Shown: piece by piece, positions 10,236 through 20,783 of the stretch | Layout of the letters: each line of letters starts with the position of its first letter | Numbering within the stretch: the stretch's first letter is position 1 | NCBI GenBank assembly: GCA_013187285.1 | Contig: JABMIG010000059.1 | Coordinates: 438,258 to 502,257 of the forward strand | DNA: 64,000 nt | Direction: 5' to 3' | Origin: Cyclotella cryptica | Taxonomy: Eukaryota > Bacillariophyta > Thalassiosirophyceae > Thalassiosirales > Thalassiosiraceae | Made by a program: the position numbers and the translations under genes | The notes under the pieces: model-generated | Told to the model about the DNA's origin: nothing | The model's database searches: none | What the model saw: only the letters and a program-made list of their open reading frames with translations

Positions 10236-11482
10236 CTATGGTGACGCGACAAGCCTTTGGTCTCTCGTTCTGTATCCATTCCGTACACTACGTACATGTT
10301 GGCACGCCTCCAGAGCCGAGGTAAGGGTAGCAATCCAGTACTGTCGATTGGTGGTCGTGCCACTCCCGAGTTCAGAGAAGTCCAAATCTAGCAAGTAGCA
10401 GTGTTGTGGCAGTAGAAGCTCTGGGTCAGTAAACAGTAATTGACTTACTTGTTCCATGATCGCATTGTGTTCTGATTCGGTTTTTCCATCCATGAGGCAT
10501 TTGTGTTTTCTTGTATTGCGAAAGATCCACTGTTTGTGTGTTATCCCCAGCACTTGATGGATAAATTCAGTGGACCACGATTTTATGTGTTGACGAGAGC
10601 CTGCAAGACAGGCAAGTTTGCCACGTGGATGATTTTTGAGCGACGAACTGACGTCAACTGACGACAACTGACGACAACTGATGGCTTTTACATTATCTCA
10701 TTAATGTGACTAACCAAGTGACGACATAAGGAGGCACCATGTGACGACACTGAAGACAAAATGACGACCCTAAGTGACGACACTGAAGACAAAGTGACGA
10801 CCCAAGTGACGGCACTGAAGACAAAATGACGACCAAACAGAAGGCAGTTAACGACATTTTAACGACCCTTAGTGACGACACTGACGAAGTTCATGATGAC
10901 ACTAACGACTCCTACGAAGTATATACGACTGCCTACTGACGATAGTGACGAACAAAGTGACGTCAAAGACGACTGACGACCCCAAGCAAAAACATAATGA
11001 AGACAAACTGACGACACAAGTGACGACCGTGAAGTCCTTTTGACGACCCAAGTGACGACACTGACGACACAGCGACGGCTCAAGTGACGACACCTGACGA
11101 CATTTTAACGACCCGTAGTGAAGGCATGAAATGACCCGATATTTTTAAGTGACGTCAACTGACGACATCGGACGACATTGGACGACTCCATCTGGCGATA
11201 CTTATCGCCAAAGTCCAAAGTTGCCTGTCTTGCTGCACGCTTGAGAGACTCCTTTTGCAACTCAAAGAGTTTGGATCCAATCCGACCTTCCATAAAGTTA
11301 TCCCACCCCAACTCATCCATTTCTACTGCCCACTGCGAGAGATGAGGAAAGCTAGCAGCAATACTGACCAACGATCTCTTTCCGCGACGAAGAAAGTATT
11401 CTTCGAGGCATTCTACAAGATTGACGTCACAGTGTGAGTGTTCCATCCAATCTAGCAGGCTATCCACCGAGTGTTGGAACAC
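10236..11482 (-). pseudogene. LINE polyprotein, C-terminal tail, interrupted by a minisatellite
   Basis: Two coding-like blocks, 11482-11190 (WMEHSHCDVNLVECLEEYFL...) and 10640-10236 (IKSWSTEFIHQVLGITHKQW...), look like the poorly characterised helical tail of LINE polyproteins. They are separated by about 540 bp of TGACGAC-rich tandem repeat. The repeat translates only as low-complexity Val/Ser/Ser-rich sequence and introduces stops, so the tail is disrupted. No enzymatic motif is visible. Confidence 0.5.
10645..11190 (+). repeat. TGACGAC-rich minisatellite inside the LINE
   Basis: On the plus strand short degenerate units such as AGTGACGACACTGAAGACAA and TGACGACCCA recur. By eye there are about 25 TGACG words, several as TGACGTCA-like sequences. 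It lies within the 3' part of the LINE coding region and looks like a local expansion after or during the element's evolution. Units vary in length, roughly 9-30 bp, and no single perfect period holds throughout. Confidence 0.75.
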
Positions 11483-11485
11483 TCG

Positions 11486-12592
11486 TCACCGGCCTGGATT
11501 AGTACACCGCGTAATATGAGCAGTCGACTCATCCATCTCCCCACAGCATGGGCACTTGTTGACAATCGAAGCGTCTATGCGTGATAGTTGACGATTAGTT
11601 CCACTGAATCCGGAGACATGTTTGGTCACCCAAAGAGCAAACATCTGTGGATAGGCCGACAGTGCTCGACCAACCGCGTCCCATGCCACCCTCTGAAACG
11701 CTGACTCACTCAGTTTCTTTCTTCTGATTAACAAGGTTCTTGCTTGTTGAGATCCCCAACTAGTGTACAATGCCAAGCGAATGGATGACGTAACCTTGTT
11801 GTCATTCACCCAGATACTAATCGGTTCACCAGGATATGTCGGGCCAAATACCAACCCATTCTCGATCCCGTGCACCAAACACTCCTTGGCTCTCTTATCC
11901 GCCATCACGTTCATCTATTGTGGTAGCGCGAGTTGATCAAAGCGTAATCCATCATCCAAGTGACCATACACATGTGTGTACTTAACCTCTACCTTCAGGC
12001 TATCCAGATTGTGTCTCAGAAGAAGAAGGAGATCTGCCTGTTGTTGCTTCTCGGGAAGGGGCTTGTACCGATTATTTCCATGCAACACAACGCCCATGTT
12101 ATCACAGTAGATCTCTGTCGAGCGCGAAGAGACTGGTGTGACGAACTTTTCTAAGGCCAGTAACACGATGGTTACTACCACTCCACCGATGAGTTCTCCA
12201 CGATACTTGGAGGCAACGTCAGGCTCAGTAGTCTCGCAGTATGTGACCGTTCCGAGCTCGCCAGTGTCCTTACACAGTAGAATCACCGCAGCGGAACAGC
12301 GGGAGTTGTCAACCTCTGGCATGAAGGACCCGTCATGACACGCAACCAAAGAGCCACGTTCAAACGCCGTTAATAGCCACTTGCCATCACCGCTAATTCT
12401 GAGTCCATTCAAGAGACTACATGTAGGCATCGTGAAAAGCGCCTGTTGGAGTGAGGAGACCAATGGAAGTGAAGCCGACGGGACCAGGACCAATTGCGAG
12501 TGCATCGCAACCGTTGTAGGAGAAATGATCTGTACCGAGGCAATATGTCCACACTCGTCTGTCCCGCTCGTTGCCGATGCCAGGCTATACAC
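11486..12592 (-). pseudogene. LINE RNase H domain and zinc-binding motif
   Basis: Block 12592-11915 contains an RNase H fold signature: CHDGSF (first Asp), KYRGELIG (Glu), EIYCDNMGVV (Asp) and YGHLDD (His/Asp), in the right order and spacing. Block 11914-11486 follows directly and ends with CPCCGEMDESTAHITRC, a zinc-binding motif typical of LINE C-termini. A stop (TAG) separates the blocks. RNase H degrades the RNA strand of RNA:DNA hybrids during retrotransposition. Confidence 0.7.
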
Positions 12593-12621
12593 TTGTCTTC
12601 CGCGGGTAGCATGGTGGGTGC

Positions 12622-14700
12622 TTACGCTTCATAGACTCGCCTCTCACTCCCATTAATTACCTGAACAATCTTTGTATTATCCCCATTCGTTAGCCATTTT
12701 TCCAGTCGTGGCGATAGTCGATAAGTGCTAGAGGTGAGGATGGCAATAGTGTCCTTCCAGACTTTGAGATCTGAGTTTGTTGGTTTCTCGACAGGGAATC
12801 TCATGCCGGAGTCCGCAATGGTCCACCGGGGGTGTCCGAGTCTGGCAGGATCAACCGTTATTCCATCACAGAGTGTCAGTTGAGACATGAAGTATACCTT
12901 ATAATACTTTCGTGCTCTATTAAAACTGACCCACTGTGACTCTGGTATGAGTCTGACTACTTCTTCCATAACTACTCTATCTCGCTGACGTACTGCTGGT
13001 ATATCCACATTCCCAAGGTCCAAGTTCACCTTGTATCGACTAATGTACTCCCAAAGTACTTTAAACCAGCTATGTGTGGCAAGTACACGAAAGGTGGATA
13101 GTCGCGGTTTAGGAAGTTTCCCGCTAGACCCACTTCAACTTGAGTGAGTTCGTACACACTTCGTAGTATTTTCCCCATTGCTGTAGGCCTCCCCCAGTGT
13201 CGTTGTAGATAATGCAGTGATATGGCGAGTTTCTCGAGAGACATTTGCGGTAGCCCCAGCCCTTGATACTGAGTCGGTAGGGTTTTCCATTCTTTAGCAA
13301 TGTTTCTGTTTATACCGAGTGCTGGAAGAATTGTGTAGTACCAAGAATCAAAGGCGTCATCTACCTCTTTCGTAGTGTTCATCAGGGCGATGAGGCCATA
13401 CCGGACGGAGGGCAGTGCTTGCGTCTTGAAGCTATACCAGACCTCGGAAGGCCTGAGCGAACTATGTAGCACCCGTCGGCCCCACCGACGGCCTTTGTTT
13501 AACATATGGTCCAGGTGGGATGTTCCCGTGCCACTGGGACAGGACCAGACACCTAAGACCTCAGACGCAACCGTCGGGTCTTTGAGTTCAATGCACACTT
13601 CGTCTGCATTGGGTTGAGGAATCTGCAGCTGGTACCGTTGTAGTTCCTTCGCAGATTTAAGTACCACGACGCCCTTGACAAACTTGTAAGACATAAAATA
13701 CCAGTAGCACTTTTCTGGTTTCAGGTTGCCACCAGTGGACTGTAGTAGATGTGCCCAGTATCTTGTACCACGTTGGACTTTCTGGAAGAATTCCATCTGT
13801 GGTACCTCATCGACTTCCATGTGCAATAGATCAGTGTGGTCCACATACAACAGAGCCGCCAACCCCAGACAGATTCCAGACCATGCCGAAAGGAAGTATG
13901 TGCCATGTCCTTGAGACTTATACGCCTTTAGCATGACTGTGCTTATTGCTGTCCATGCGGCTGGTGCAGCGCCACTGCCCTGGACCAAACCCATGTATGG
14001 GTTCCTTTCTGAACCACCATAACTGTGCCGAGCCAGGCCAAATCCGGTTTTTAGAAAGAAACGCATGATTTGTACACACAGCAGATAGCATTTAACAATT
14101 GTCAAGGGTACATTCATCGCTTGAAGGGCGAAGCTTCCCGCTGCATGGTTAACAGCATCATAACAATTAGCAGCATCTGTACTCGAGATGGTGACGGTGC
14201 GGTGTAGGATGTTTGCTTGATCAAAAGAGAGTTGTTTTGAAAGCGACGAGTCTAGTGCAGTTTTGCCAGACGTGGCACCTTGTTCTACTGGTAGGACCCC
14301 AGATGTCTTCATTCGAGAAGTCATTCTCCTGGCAAAGTGCACTTTAAGCCACCAATTAAAATCGGCCTTGAGTAAACATATGGCTCGGAGCTTGTCAATC
14401 CGATTATTACCGGCGACTTTTTCCAATAATACCGTCACCCCTTCCCGCCATCGATCGAGAGGTTGTCCCCCACCGCGCCGTTAAATTGATGCTGCGGACT
14501 TGTAGTGCAACTAGCTGCTCATTATTTGTAATAGCCCGATAGTGTCCAAAGTGTCTCCCACTCTTAGAAGAAGAGGTGGCTTCTTTCGACCTTGCCCAGA
14601 ATTCGACAAAGTCATCAGAAGTTACGTTACAATTAGTGTCCTTGTAGCCGTCACTTTCTAAACGCAGGCGAGCACAGGCCTTGAGTAGATCCACCGTCAC
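12622..14700 (-). pseudogene. LINE reverse transcriptase domain
   Basis: The main block 14438-13026 (about 470 codons) contains recognisable RT motifs: ISSTDAANCYDAVNH (motif A), GLVQGSGAAPAAW (motif B) and LLYVDHTDLLHM (motif C, where YVDD or YADD is normal). The second aspartate of motif C is therefore histidine, which would abolish polymerase activity. Blocks 14700-14407 and 13029-12622 extend the domain on either side in other frames, overlapping by a few codons, so there are at least two frame changes. Confidence 0.75.
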
Positions 14701-14811
14701 TCCATCCCAGCCATTGGAGAAGGTATAGTCATTTTCTAGAATTCTTCGTGCTGCATTTGAATCACTTAGGTCTCATATTTCTTTGTGCAGAGATGCAGCA
14801 GAGAGCGGAGC

Positions 14812-16886
14812 TCATTTGCCTAAGGAGAAGCATTCCCCCAGATATTGTCCACATATATCCTTGAGTTCTCGTTGATCTGTCACCGTGCAAGTGTCCCCGT
14901 TGGTGGTCACCCCTACACTCAGTACTGATCTTCCTCTAGCGTCTTTGACAACTCTGTTTATATTTCGTTGGCGCTGACGCCCCGCTTCTCTACATATGAT
15001 ATGTAACACTTCAGTTGACGCCTCTTCATCCCCTTGCCGTCTAGCCACATCTTATCTCCACTGAAGGTGTTTCTTTCGCAACGCGGGCGCCTCCGTTTTT
15101 AATTGGAATAAATGCTCTAGGCAAGCTTGCAACCGCTGCTCGACCTCGGTCTTGCTCAATGACAAAGGGTCCTGGATGTTTGCTCGGCGTGCTGCACGAA
15201 CCAAATTGCGCGTATCCGGCACTTTGCCATCTTGCCATCGTAATAGCCAGCGTAGAGCAGATCTCCGACGCAGCCATTGCCCAATTGTTGGACTGAACTC
15301 TATTGCACAGCTTTTGAACTTCGTGCATATCTTCTCAGAGTGCCTCATCAGCTGTCCCATTTCTTTGTCCCACCTATTATGCACGTGATGTAATATTTCC
15401 ACAGGGAGTGCCTCTGTAGTTTCCTTAATCGCGTCCAGTTTTTCTTCCATCTTGTGTCTCTCAACCAAGGAGGAGAGCTCATTGCAGTATTTGCATCGAA
15501 TACGTGTGATTTTACAGGTGAGAGAGCAAGATTTGGGACGCACTATCGTCGGATATTCACCACCAAAGAGGGACGTTGCAGATATTTCTAACAGGAATAC
15601 CCTATGGTCGCCCACTCCATACCAGTGTGGATGACACATGGCGTGTCCTCCCTCTAATCCGGGACTCCCAAAAATGGTCGAGATCTTACCCGTCCTACAA
15701 GAGTGTGAGTTAGGAACACGCTCTCCCAGACTCTGTTCCATCATGCACTGCAGGGATATATCTGATTGCGCCAGCCTTGTCGCCAGTTGACCATTGTAGA
15801 CGTCTTGGTTCGCGTCAATACATAAAATTACCTCTTCTCCGTTTGCCCTCCAGGACGCAATCTGCCTAGCTATATCGTCAACGAAGATCGTGGAAGGAAC
15901 CCGAAAGTCCCCACGAGCTTGGAAGTACCGTGTGTGTTGTTACCAGACTGTATGCCCTTTTGCAGACTTGCCAGGCTTGCACGGAAGATAGCCCGCGAGC
16001 ACTCGAGTGCACCGTTCAGCCGATCCCACTCTTATCCACGACCATCTAGCTAGACCTGTCAAGTAAGTCCCAACCTCTGTCACCATATCACTAAGCCGCC
16101 CAATTGCAGACACCGCCGTTCCACCCTTTTGATCCCGATTAATAGTCTTGTTAACATTATTAGTTGCTACCCCAACCGTCGAGACGCCTGGGCACAAAAT
16201 CTGTGAGAACTGTCGTCGTGCAGGGACTAGTTGCCAGTGACACTGACTCTCGCACCCTGCCACAATATCCACTTGCAAGTCGCTGACCATTTGATTGAGT
16301 CGATCCACTTTCCAACCATGGGAGAAGATCCCTAGGCTGTTCCAATTTTCGAACATCAGCCGCACCCAACCCCCACTTTTCTTTTTCGGCATGTACCCCA
16401 CTCCCCCATCTTGTAGAAGCTGTACCAATTGTTCCATCTCTCTCATATCTGTGTCTGCTGGGCTCGACGGCTCTACCCTATCATGTTGAAGGTAGTCTTC
16501 CCTGGAGAGAAAAACACCGTCTTGCCTTTTATTTCCCTGGGACAACGCTTCCTCTATCCTTGAATCTGATGGCACGCATTTAGAGTGAAAAGACTTGTAC
16601 CCCTTTATGAAGGCTCTATACTTCCGTCGCTGCTCAGTAGTCGTCTGTGAACTGCGCCATTGATCTTGCCTTCTTTGACTTTTTGCCCGTATCTACCACT
16701 TCTTCGATTGAACGTTGGAGTACTATTAGTTACATTTGATATTTGAGTAGTGTCCATTCGCATGTACTCCCTACTAGTGCCCGCCCCCACGGTCACTGAC
16801 TGGTTATCCCCAATTGTACTGGCCCTTCCGACCACCGAACCAGTAGCCAGGCTCGCTGAGTCACGGTTAAGCCCCGCCTGTGCCAA
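14812..16886 (-). pseudogene. LINE APE-type endonuclease and linker region
   Basis: The block 16575-15940 carries the start of an exonuclease-endonuclease-phosphatase fold (LMFENWNSLGIF, then DIVAGCESQCHW). The stretch about 15850-15740 adds a CIDANQDV-like metal-binding motif, and 15744-15052 adds GVGDHRVFLLEI, the terminal Asp-His catalytic motif. The order agrees with LINE endonucleases that nick target DNA. The remainder (15330-14812) is a helical linker. Frame changes and stops lie between the blocks (for example around 15.93, 15.75 and 15.05 kb). The N-terminal piece 16886-16605 is Ser/Thr-rich. Confidence 0.7.
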
Positions 16887-17212
16887 AGAGCCTAACCGTG
16901 TTTGAGTACTCGAATCGGTGCCCCACCCCTTAGTACTCGTCAGGGATGGGGTTCTTGAATTACTTATGTCCCCTGCGGAGCCACACCGCCTCCCTCATCC
17001 TGGGGATGGGCGGCTCCGCTTCCACTAAGGTGGGGGGGAACCAGCTGGTTAATGCCAGCTAACATTTGCATGAGTTGTTGCATTTGTAGTTTCAATTCAT
17101 TGATCTCAGCAGCCTGTTCTGCATTACGTGCCTTCGAGTCTGCCAGTTGTTTTGCGTATTCTTTTGTTTTGAGTACCCCATTTTGCGTGCCCTCAGAGTT
17201 TACCGTGGAGGC

Positions 17213-19153
17213 TCAAACCGTGTCTCCGTCCCCTGTGAGTGCCGACGCTCCACTAACTCTGCTACCAATGTCCGATGGCTTGACGTCCGGGTCATACCCC
17301 AGTTCTTTGAGCAGACGTTTCCGCACTGTATCCGACATGTCAACGAAGGTGTTCTTTTGCTCATTACCAGCAAGCATTTGCTTTCGGAGATATGGGTCAT
17401 AGTGAGCATTGCCTCGTAGGTACGTATCCGCTTTGGCTGCAAAGTGAGAATTAGCAGTTAAAGTGACTGGATCCCACGACGACTGAGAGGCAAGTTGTGC
17501 CTTTTCGATATAAAAGGAGCGCATAATTCGAGTTCGTGTACTCTCACAATACCCGCATTGCTGGAGCCAGTGGTGCTTAAAGCACGCCAGGTTGGCCACT
17601 GTCCTCTTGGCAAATTTGTACTTGTCTAAATACAAGGGATCATGAGGGTCATAAGCGACCACAACACCAGATATCCCAGTCTCAGGACCTCGACAAACCA
17701 TTACCGCTGTGTGGAAGATTTGCTGGTTATTGAAGCGGATTCTCTGGAGTTCTTTGCGTAGTGTCGTTTTGGCATATGGAGGCTTGGGACGTATCACTTC
17801 GCCCGAGGGCGTCGTGATCTGTTCCATTTTGACTTTTACTTCGTAGTCGTAGAGTTGAACCTCTCCACACTCAATAATGGTCGGTGCGATGTTATACCCC
17901 ATGTGTATCCTACCATGTTTGTGATGGGCACGCGTACAGTCCATGTTGACTTGACTACCGGGAACATTCATGATGAAGGCTGAAGAACCAAAGGTGTTTG
18001 ACAAATCGCTCGTTTCAATCATAATGGAGAGAAGTGGATCAAGACGTGCCCAAGCTGTGTCACTGGCTTCAAGGAAGTAGGCGAATTTGCTTGCTCGAGG
18101 AAAGTCGTCGAAAGTGAGTTGAGCTCGTTCTTCTTTATTATCAGGCAATCTCAATTCTCTTATCGTACGAGTGGTGACGTTGACCTCCGGGAGGGGGGTA
18201 TCGTACCACTCCAGGGTATCCATTTTACCGTGCCTGCACAACTTCTTTTCCATCTCCTTCAAGCGGTGGAGTAGCAATTGTTTCACGCCCTCAACACAGA
18301 GTCCGTTTTGTATTCCACACAGCATCTTCCTTGATTCTGACTTCCAGCATTGAAGTGGCTTAAGAGAGACACGTACATTGTAGCGACGAAGGTCAATATT
18401 CATGGAGTCTAGTATCACTGAGATCTTTGGAATTGAACAGAAGAGATTGATGGTAGCGTATATTGACATTGGACCTTTGTCTACCGTGTCATCCACTTTC
18501 TTTGACTTTCTTCTTTTGTTTTCACTGCCAACCCGATAGCGATTTTGCCGCGTCTCTAGTCGTGCCTGTAACTGTTTTTCGGTGACAGGGGCCTGAGAGA
18601 AGACATAACCGGCAGATACTTGAAACCATTGTTGAGCATTGACAAAGTTCTTTGGCCAATGATCATCTTTAGAGGACACAAGATCCGGGTAGGGTTGTCT
18701 ATTGGCGTCCAGATCCTTAGAGACAAACTTAGCCGTTGGGTCCAACTCTTGCACATAATCAAGAAGACGCTTTGTCTCCTCTAACAGCACAGTGAGGTGC
18801 TCCTTGTTTGGTTGCAATTGAATCTCTACAGAGAGTAGATGCTGCCCACTGTTCGGGTCGATGAACCTCGATGGATCAGTGGTGTTGGACAAGGAGGAGA
18901 AGGCTGTATTGGAGGATGTGGTGACCACTGATCGGGTTGGCATGATATCCTTCAAATTAAGCCTGGGCGGTGTTTTCTCATCACCAGACCGTGCAGCTTC
19001 GCCATCCGATTCTTCGTCGCACCATTTGGGCGTATGAGGTGTGATGTGAATTTCCACCGGCTCACGGGGTTCGTGAGTAGTTTCCTCGTCACTTTCCTTT
19101 GCTTCGTCCATCTTATCCTGAACAGGCTCTCCGTCACTGGGATTATCTTCCAT
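17213..19153 (-). CDS. LINE ORF2, 646-residue protein of unknown function
   Basis: An uninterrupted 646-codon frame from ATG 19153 to TGA at 17213. The first ~110 residues are acidic and Ser/Thr-rich; the rest looks globular with no transmembrane segment. Two CxxC-like pairs around residues 535-555 (ACFKHHWLQQCGYC) suggest metal binding, but no known fold is recognised. Its position between the first ORF and the polyprotein suggests a nucleic-acid-binding partner of the LINE particle. It is intact although the polyprotein is broken. Confidence 0.6.
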   Translation of the reverse strand: MEDNPSDGEPVQDKMDEAKESDEETTHEPREPVEIHITPHTPKWCDEESDGEAARSGDEKTPPRLNLKDIMPTRSVVTTSSNTAFSSLSNTTDPSRFIDPNSGQHLLSVEIQLQPNKEHLTVLLEETKRLLDYVQELDPTAKFVSKDLDANRQPYPDLVSSKDDHWPKNFVNAQQWFQVSAGYVFSQAPVTEKQLQARLETRQNRYRVGSENKRRKSKKVDDTVDKGPMSIYATINLFCSIPKISVILDSMNIDLRRYNVRVSLKPLQCWKSESRKMLCGIQNGLCVEGVKQLLLHRLKEMEKKLCRHGKMDTLEWYDTPLPEVNVTTRTIRELRLPDNKEERAQLTFDDFPRASKFAYFLEASDTAWARLDPLLSIMIETSDLSNTFGSSAFIMNVPGSQVNMDCTRAHHKHGRIHMGYNIAPTIIECGEVQLYDYEVKVKMEQITTPSGEVIRPKPPYAKTTLRKELQRIRFNNQQIFHTAVMVCRGPETGISGVVVAYDPHDPLYLDKYKFAKRTVANLACFKHHWLQQCGYCESTRTRIMRSFYIEKAQLASQSSWDPVTLTANSHFAAKADTYLRGNAHYDPYLRKQMLAGNEQKNTFVDMSDTVRKRLLKELGYDPDVKPSDIGSRVSGASALTGDGDTV

Positions 19154-19411
19154 GTCCTCGTCGTTGTTGACTTCGACTTCGTTGTCTTCGTCCTCCTGGC
19201 TGCTGTCATCTTGGGAGTCTGCATCATTTTCTTTGGTGTGTTTTACACCTGATTTTTGTACACCAGTCGATTTCTTGTTAGTCGACTTACTCGTGGATGA
19301 CTCTTTTAGGGACTTGCTTTGAGAGTTACCTCCTTCTGACAGAATACTGTATCTGTTATTATGCTCAGTAGACTCTTCCTGCTTCTGTTTTGACTGGAGG
19401 CAAAAGCTTAC

Positions 19412-20378
19412 TCAATGTTTGAGAGAACTTGATCCCTGCTGTCCCACCGGTATCCATTCTTCATCGGTAGGACGTGGTGTTTGTAGGATGTCAAAGGTGT
19501 GGAACACTCCCTTATCATTTGATATATCAATCAACCGGGCATTCTTTAAATTGCGAGATAGGCGAAAGGGGCCTGAGTCGGTCGTTGCCAGCTGGGATCT
19601 GCGACGAGCAGTGGCGATTTGCATGGAGATGGCTTTTGGTCCAGCGTAGCAGAGCAAAGTATATGTCGCGGTGTCATCAAGTTTGAAGGACAGTTCACCA
19701 GTAGTGAGAGAGAACTCCTCAGGCTTGAAGAATAGAGCCTTTATTCCTCTACAGTTCACTATCTCGAGGTCTGAAGAATCCTGAATGGGTTGCAGCCGAA
19801 ACGGGTTCCACTTGGGATGCGCTTGTGATCGATCTTGTTGTTTACAGCGCATTACTTTTTGTCGCATGCACTCTTCCAATTTGACCGCATTCAAGGCATA
19901 GATGTGCTGTTGTGTGTAGGCATCGTCGTCGTCGAAGATGTAGGATAAGCATTCCCCTTGGTGTCGGTGGTTTGGGTTCACTGATCAGTTCCTCGAAGGC
20001 TTTTTCATCTGTGAAATCAATGACATCGTTGGCTTTTTCCACGACATCGATAGAGTCCAGTTGGTCCGAGTTGTGGGGAGATGTTGACCTAGTCTTCTTC
20101 TTTGGGTGTGCCTCAAATTTGTCTGCGAGACGAGCTGGCTTTAGCTCAGTGTCACAGTCCTCTTCTCCAGTGTCAAGAGGAGCTAGTGTTTGTGTAGCTC
20201 CTTGACCAGGAGGAGTGATGGCAGGAGAGTTGGCAGCCGCTCGTTTATTACCAGCCATGCGAGGTGGTGACGATTCGTCCATCGTAACGTCGGTGGATTC
20301 CGGCGCAACGGTGGGCATTCTTGTCCCTAGAGGCCAGTTGCCAATCGTCGAGGCTCGTGGCAAGCTCTTCGATGCCAA
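19412..20378 (-). pseudogene. LINE ORF1, acidic protein with one frame change
   Basis: Starts at ATG 20378 with a disordered Pro/Ser/Thr-rich and then acidic N-terminal part. At about 19.94 kb the coding sense passes to another frame (…EPKPPTPRG then ECLSYIFDDDDAY…), consistent with a -1 shift at the run AAGGGGAA, and continues to a TGA at 19412-19414. Total about 320 residues. Either one indel broke it or the element uses -1 frameshifting. No domain is recognised. Confidence 0.5.
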
Positions 20379-20736
20379 AGAAGATGTCCCACAATGAAGA
20401 AGAGAGGGGTTTAACGAGTAGTCGAGCAGAAGTTGATGCAGCCGAAGTCGAAAAAAGGGATCGTCGTCGATTAGCGAAATTAAGATGATTTTTAATGTAG
20501 AAAAAACGTCGTTTGTTCGTGTAGTCAGGGGAAGGCGAGTTGGGGTGGTTTGGAGATCACAGTGCCACGGATGTTGGTGATGTGATGCAGTGAAACCTCA
20601 GTGAAACCACCATGGTGTCCGTCATGGTGCACCTGCCTTGAGCGAGGAATCGGGGTATTGATTCCTACGCGTAGTTGCACTAAGCGTAGCATAGTAAGGG
20701 GTAAGTGAAGTGATGACTCTCCTTGCTCCGGAAAAG
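20379..20736 (-). promoter_or_regulatory. LINE 5' UTR / internal promoter region
   Basis: About 360 bp between the TSD and the first LINE ATG. LINEs carry an internal promoter in this position. The sequence has no ORF of note and I see no specific motif, so the role is by position only. Confidence 0.35.
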
Positions 20737-20752
20737 TAGCGCACTTTTCTAA
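20737..20752 (+). repeat. Target-site duplication of the LINE, right copy
   Basis: TAGCGCACTTTTCTAA, identical to 10000-10015. It is followed by the remainder of an apparent intron (…TTAAGTTTAATTCAG) of the host coiled-coil gene. Confidence 0.8.
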
Positions 20753-20783
20753 ACTGTCTAATCTATGGTTAAGTTTAATTCAG

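Larger units (their letters stand above)
10016..20736 (-). mobile_element. 10.7-kb LINE (non-LTR retrotransposon) with two upstream ORFs
   Basis: Reading the minus strand from 20736 to 10016: a 5' UTR, an acidic ORF (20378-19412), a 646-codon ORF (19153-17213), then an endonuclease-RT-RNase H polyprotein region (16886-10236) and a 3' tail without poly(A). APE-type endonuclease, RT and RNase H in that order, with no LTRs, define a LINE of the RNase H-bearing groups. A 16-bp perfect duplication flanks both ends, so the insertion is full-length and the TSD is still unmutated. The polyprotein carries several stops and frame changes and its RT catalytic motif is altered, so this copy is dead. I do not assign a named clade. 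Confidence 0.8.

Noticed and set aside
10693-11093. Minus-strand frames with repeated VVSLSSLC-type peptides
   Set aside because: These are translations of the TGACGAC minisatellite within the LINE.
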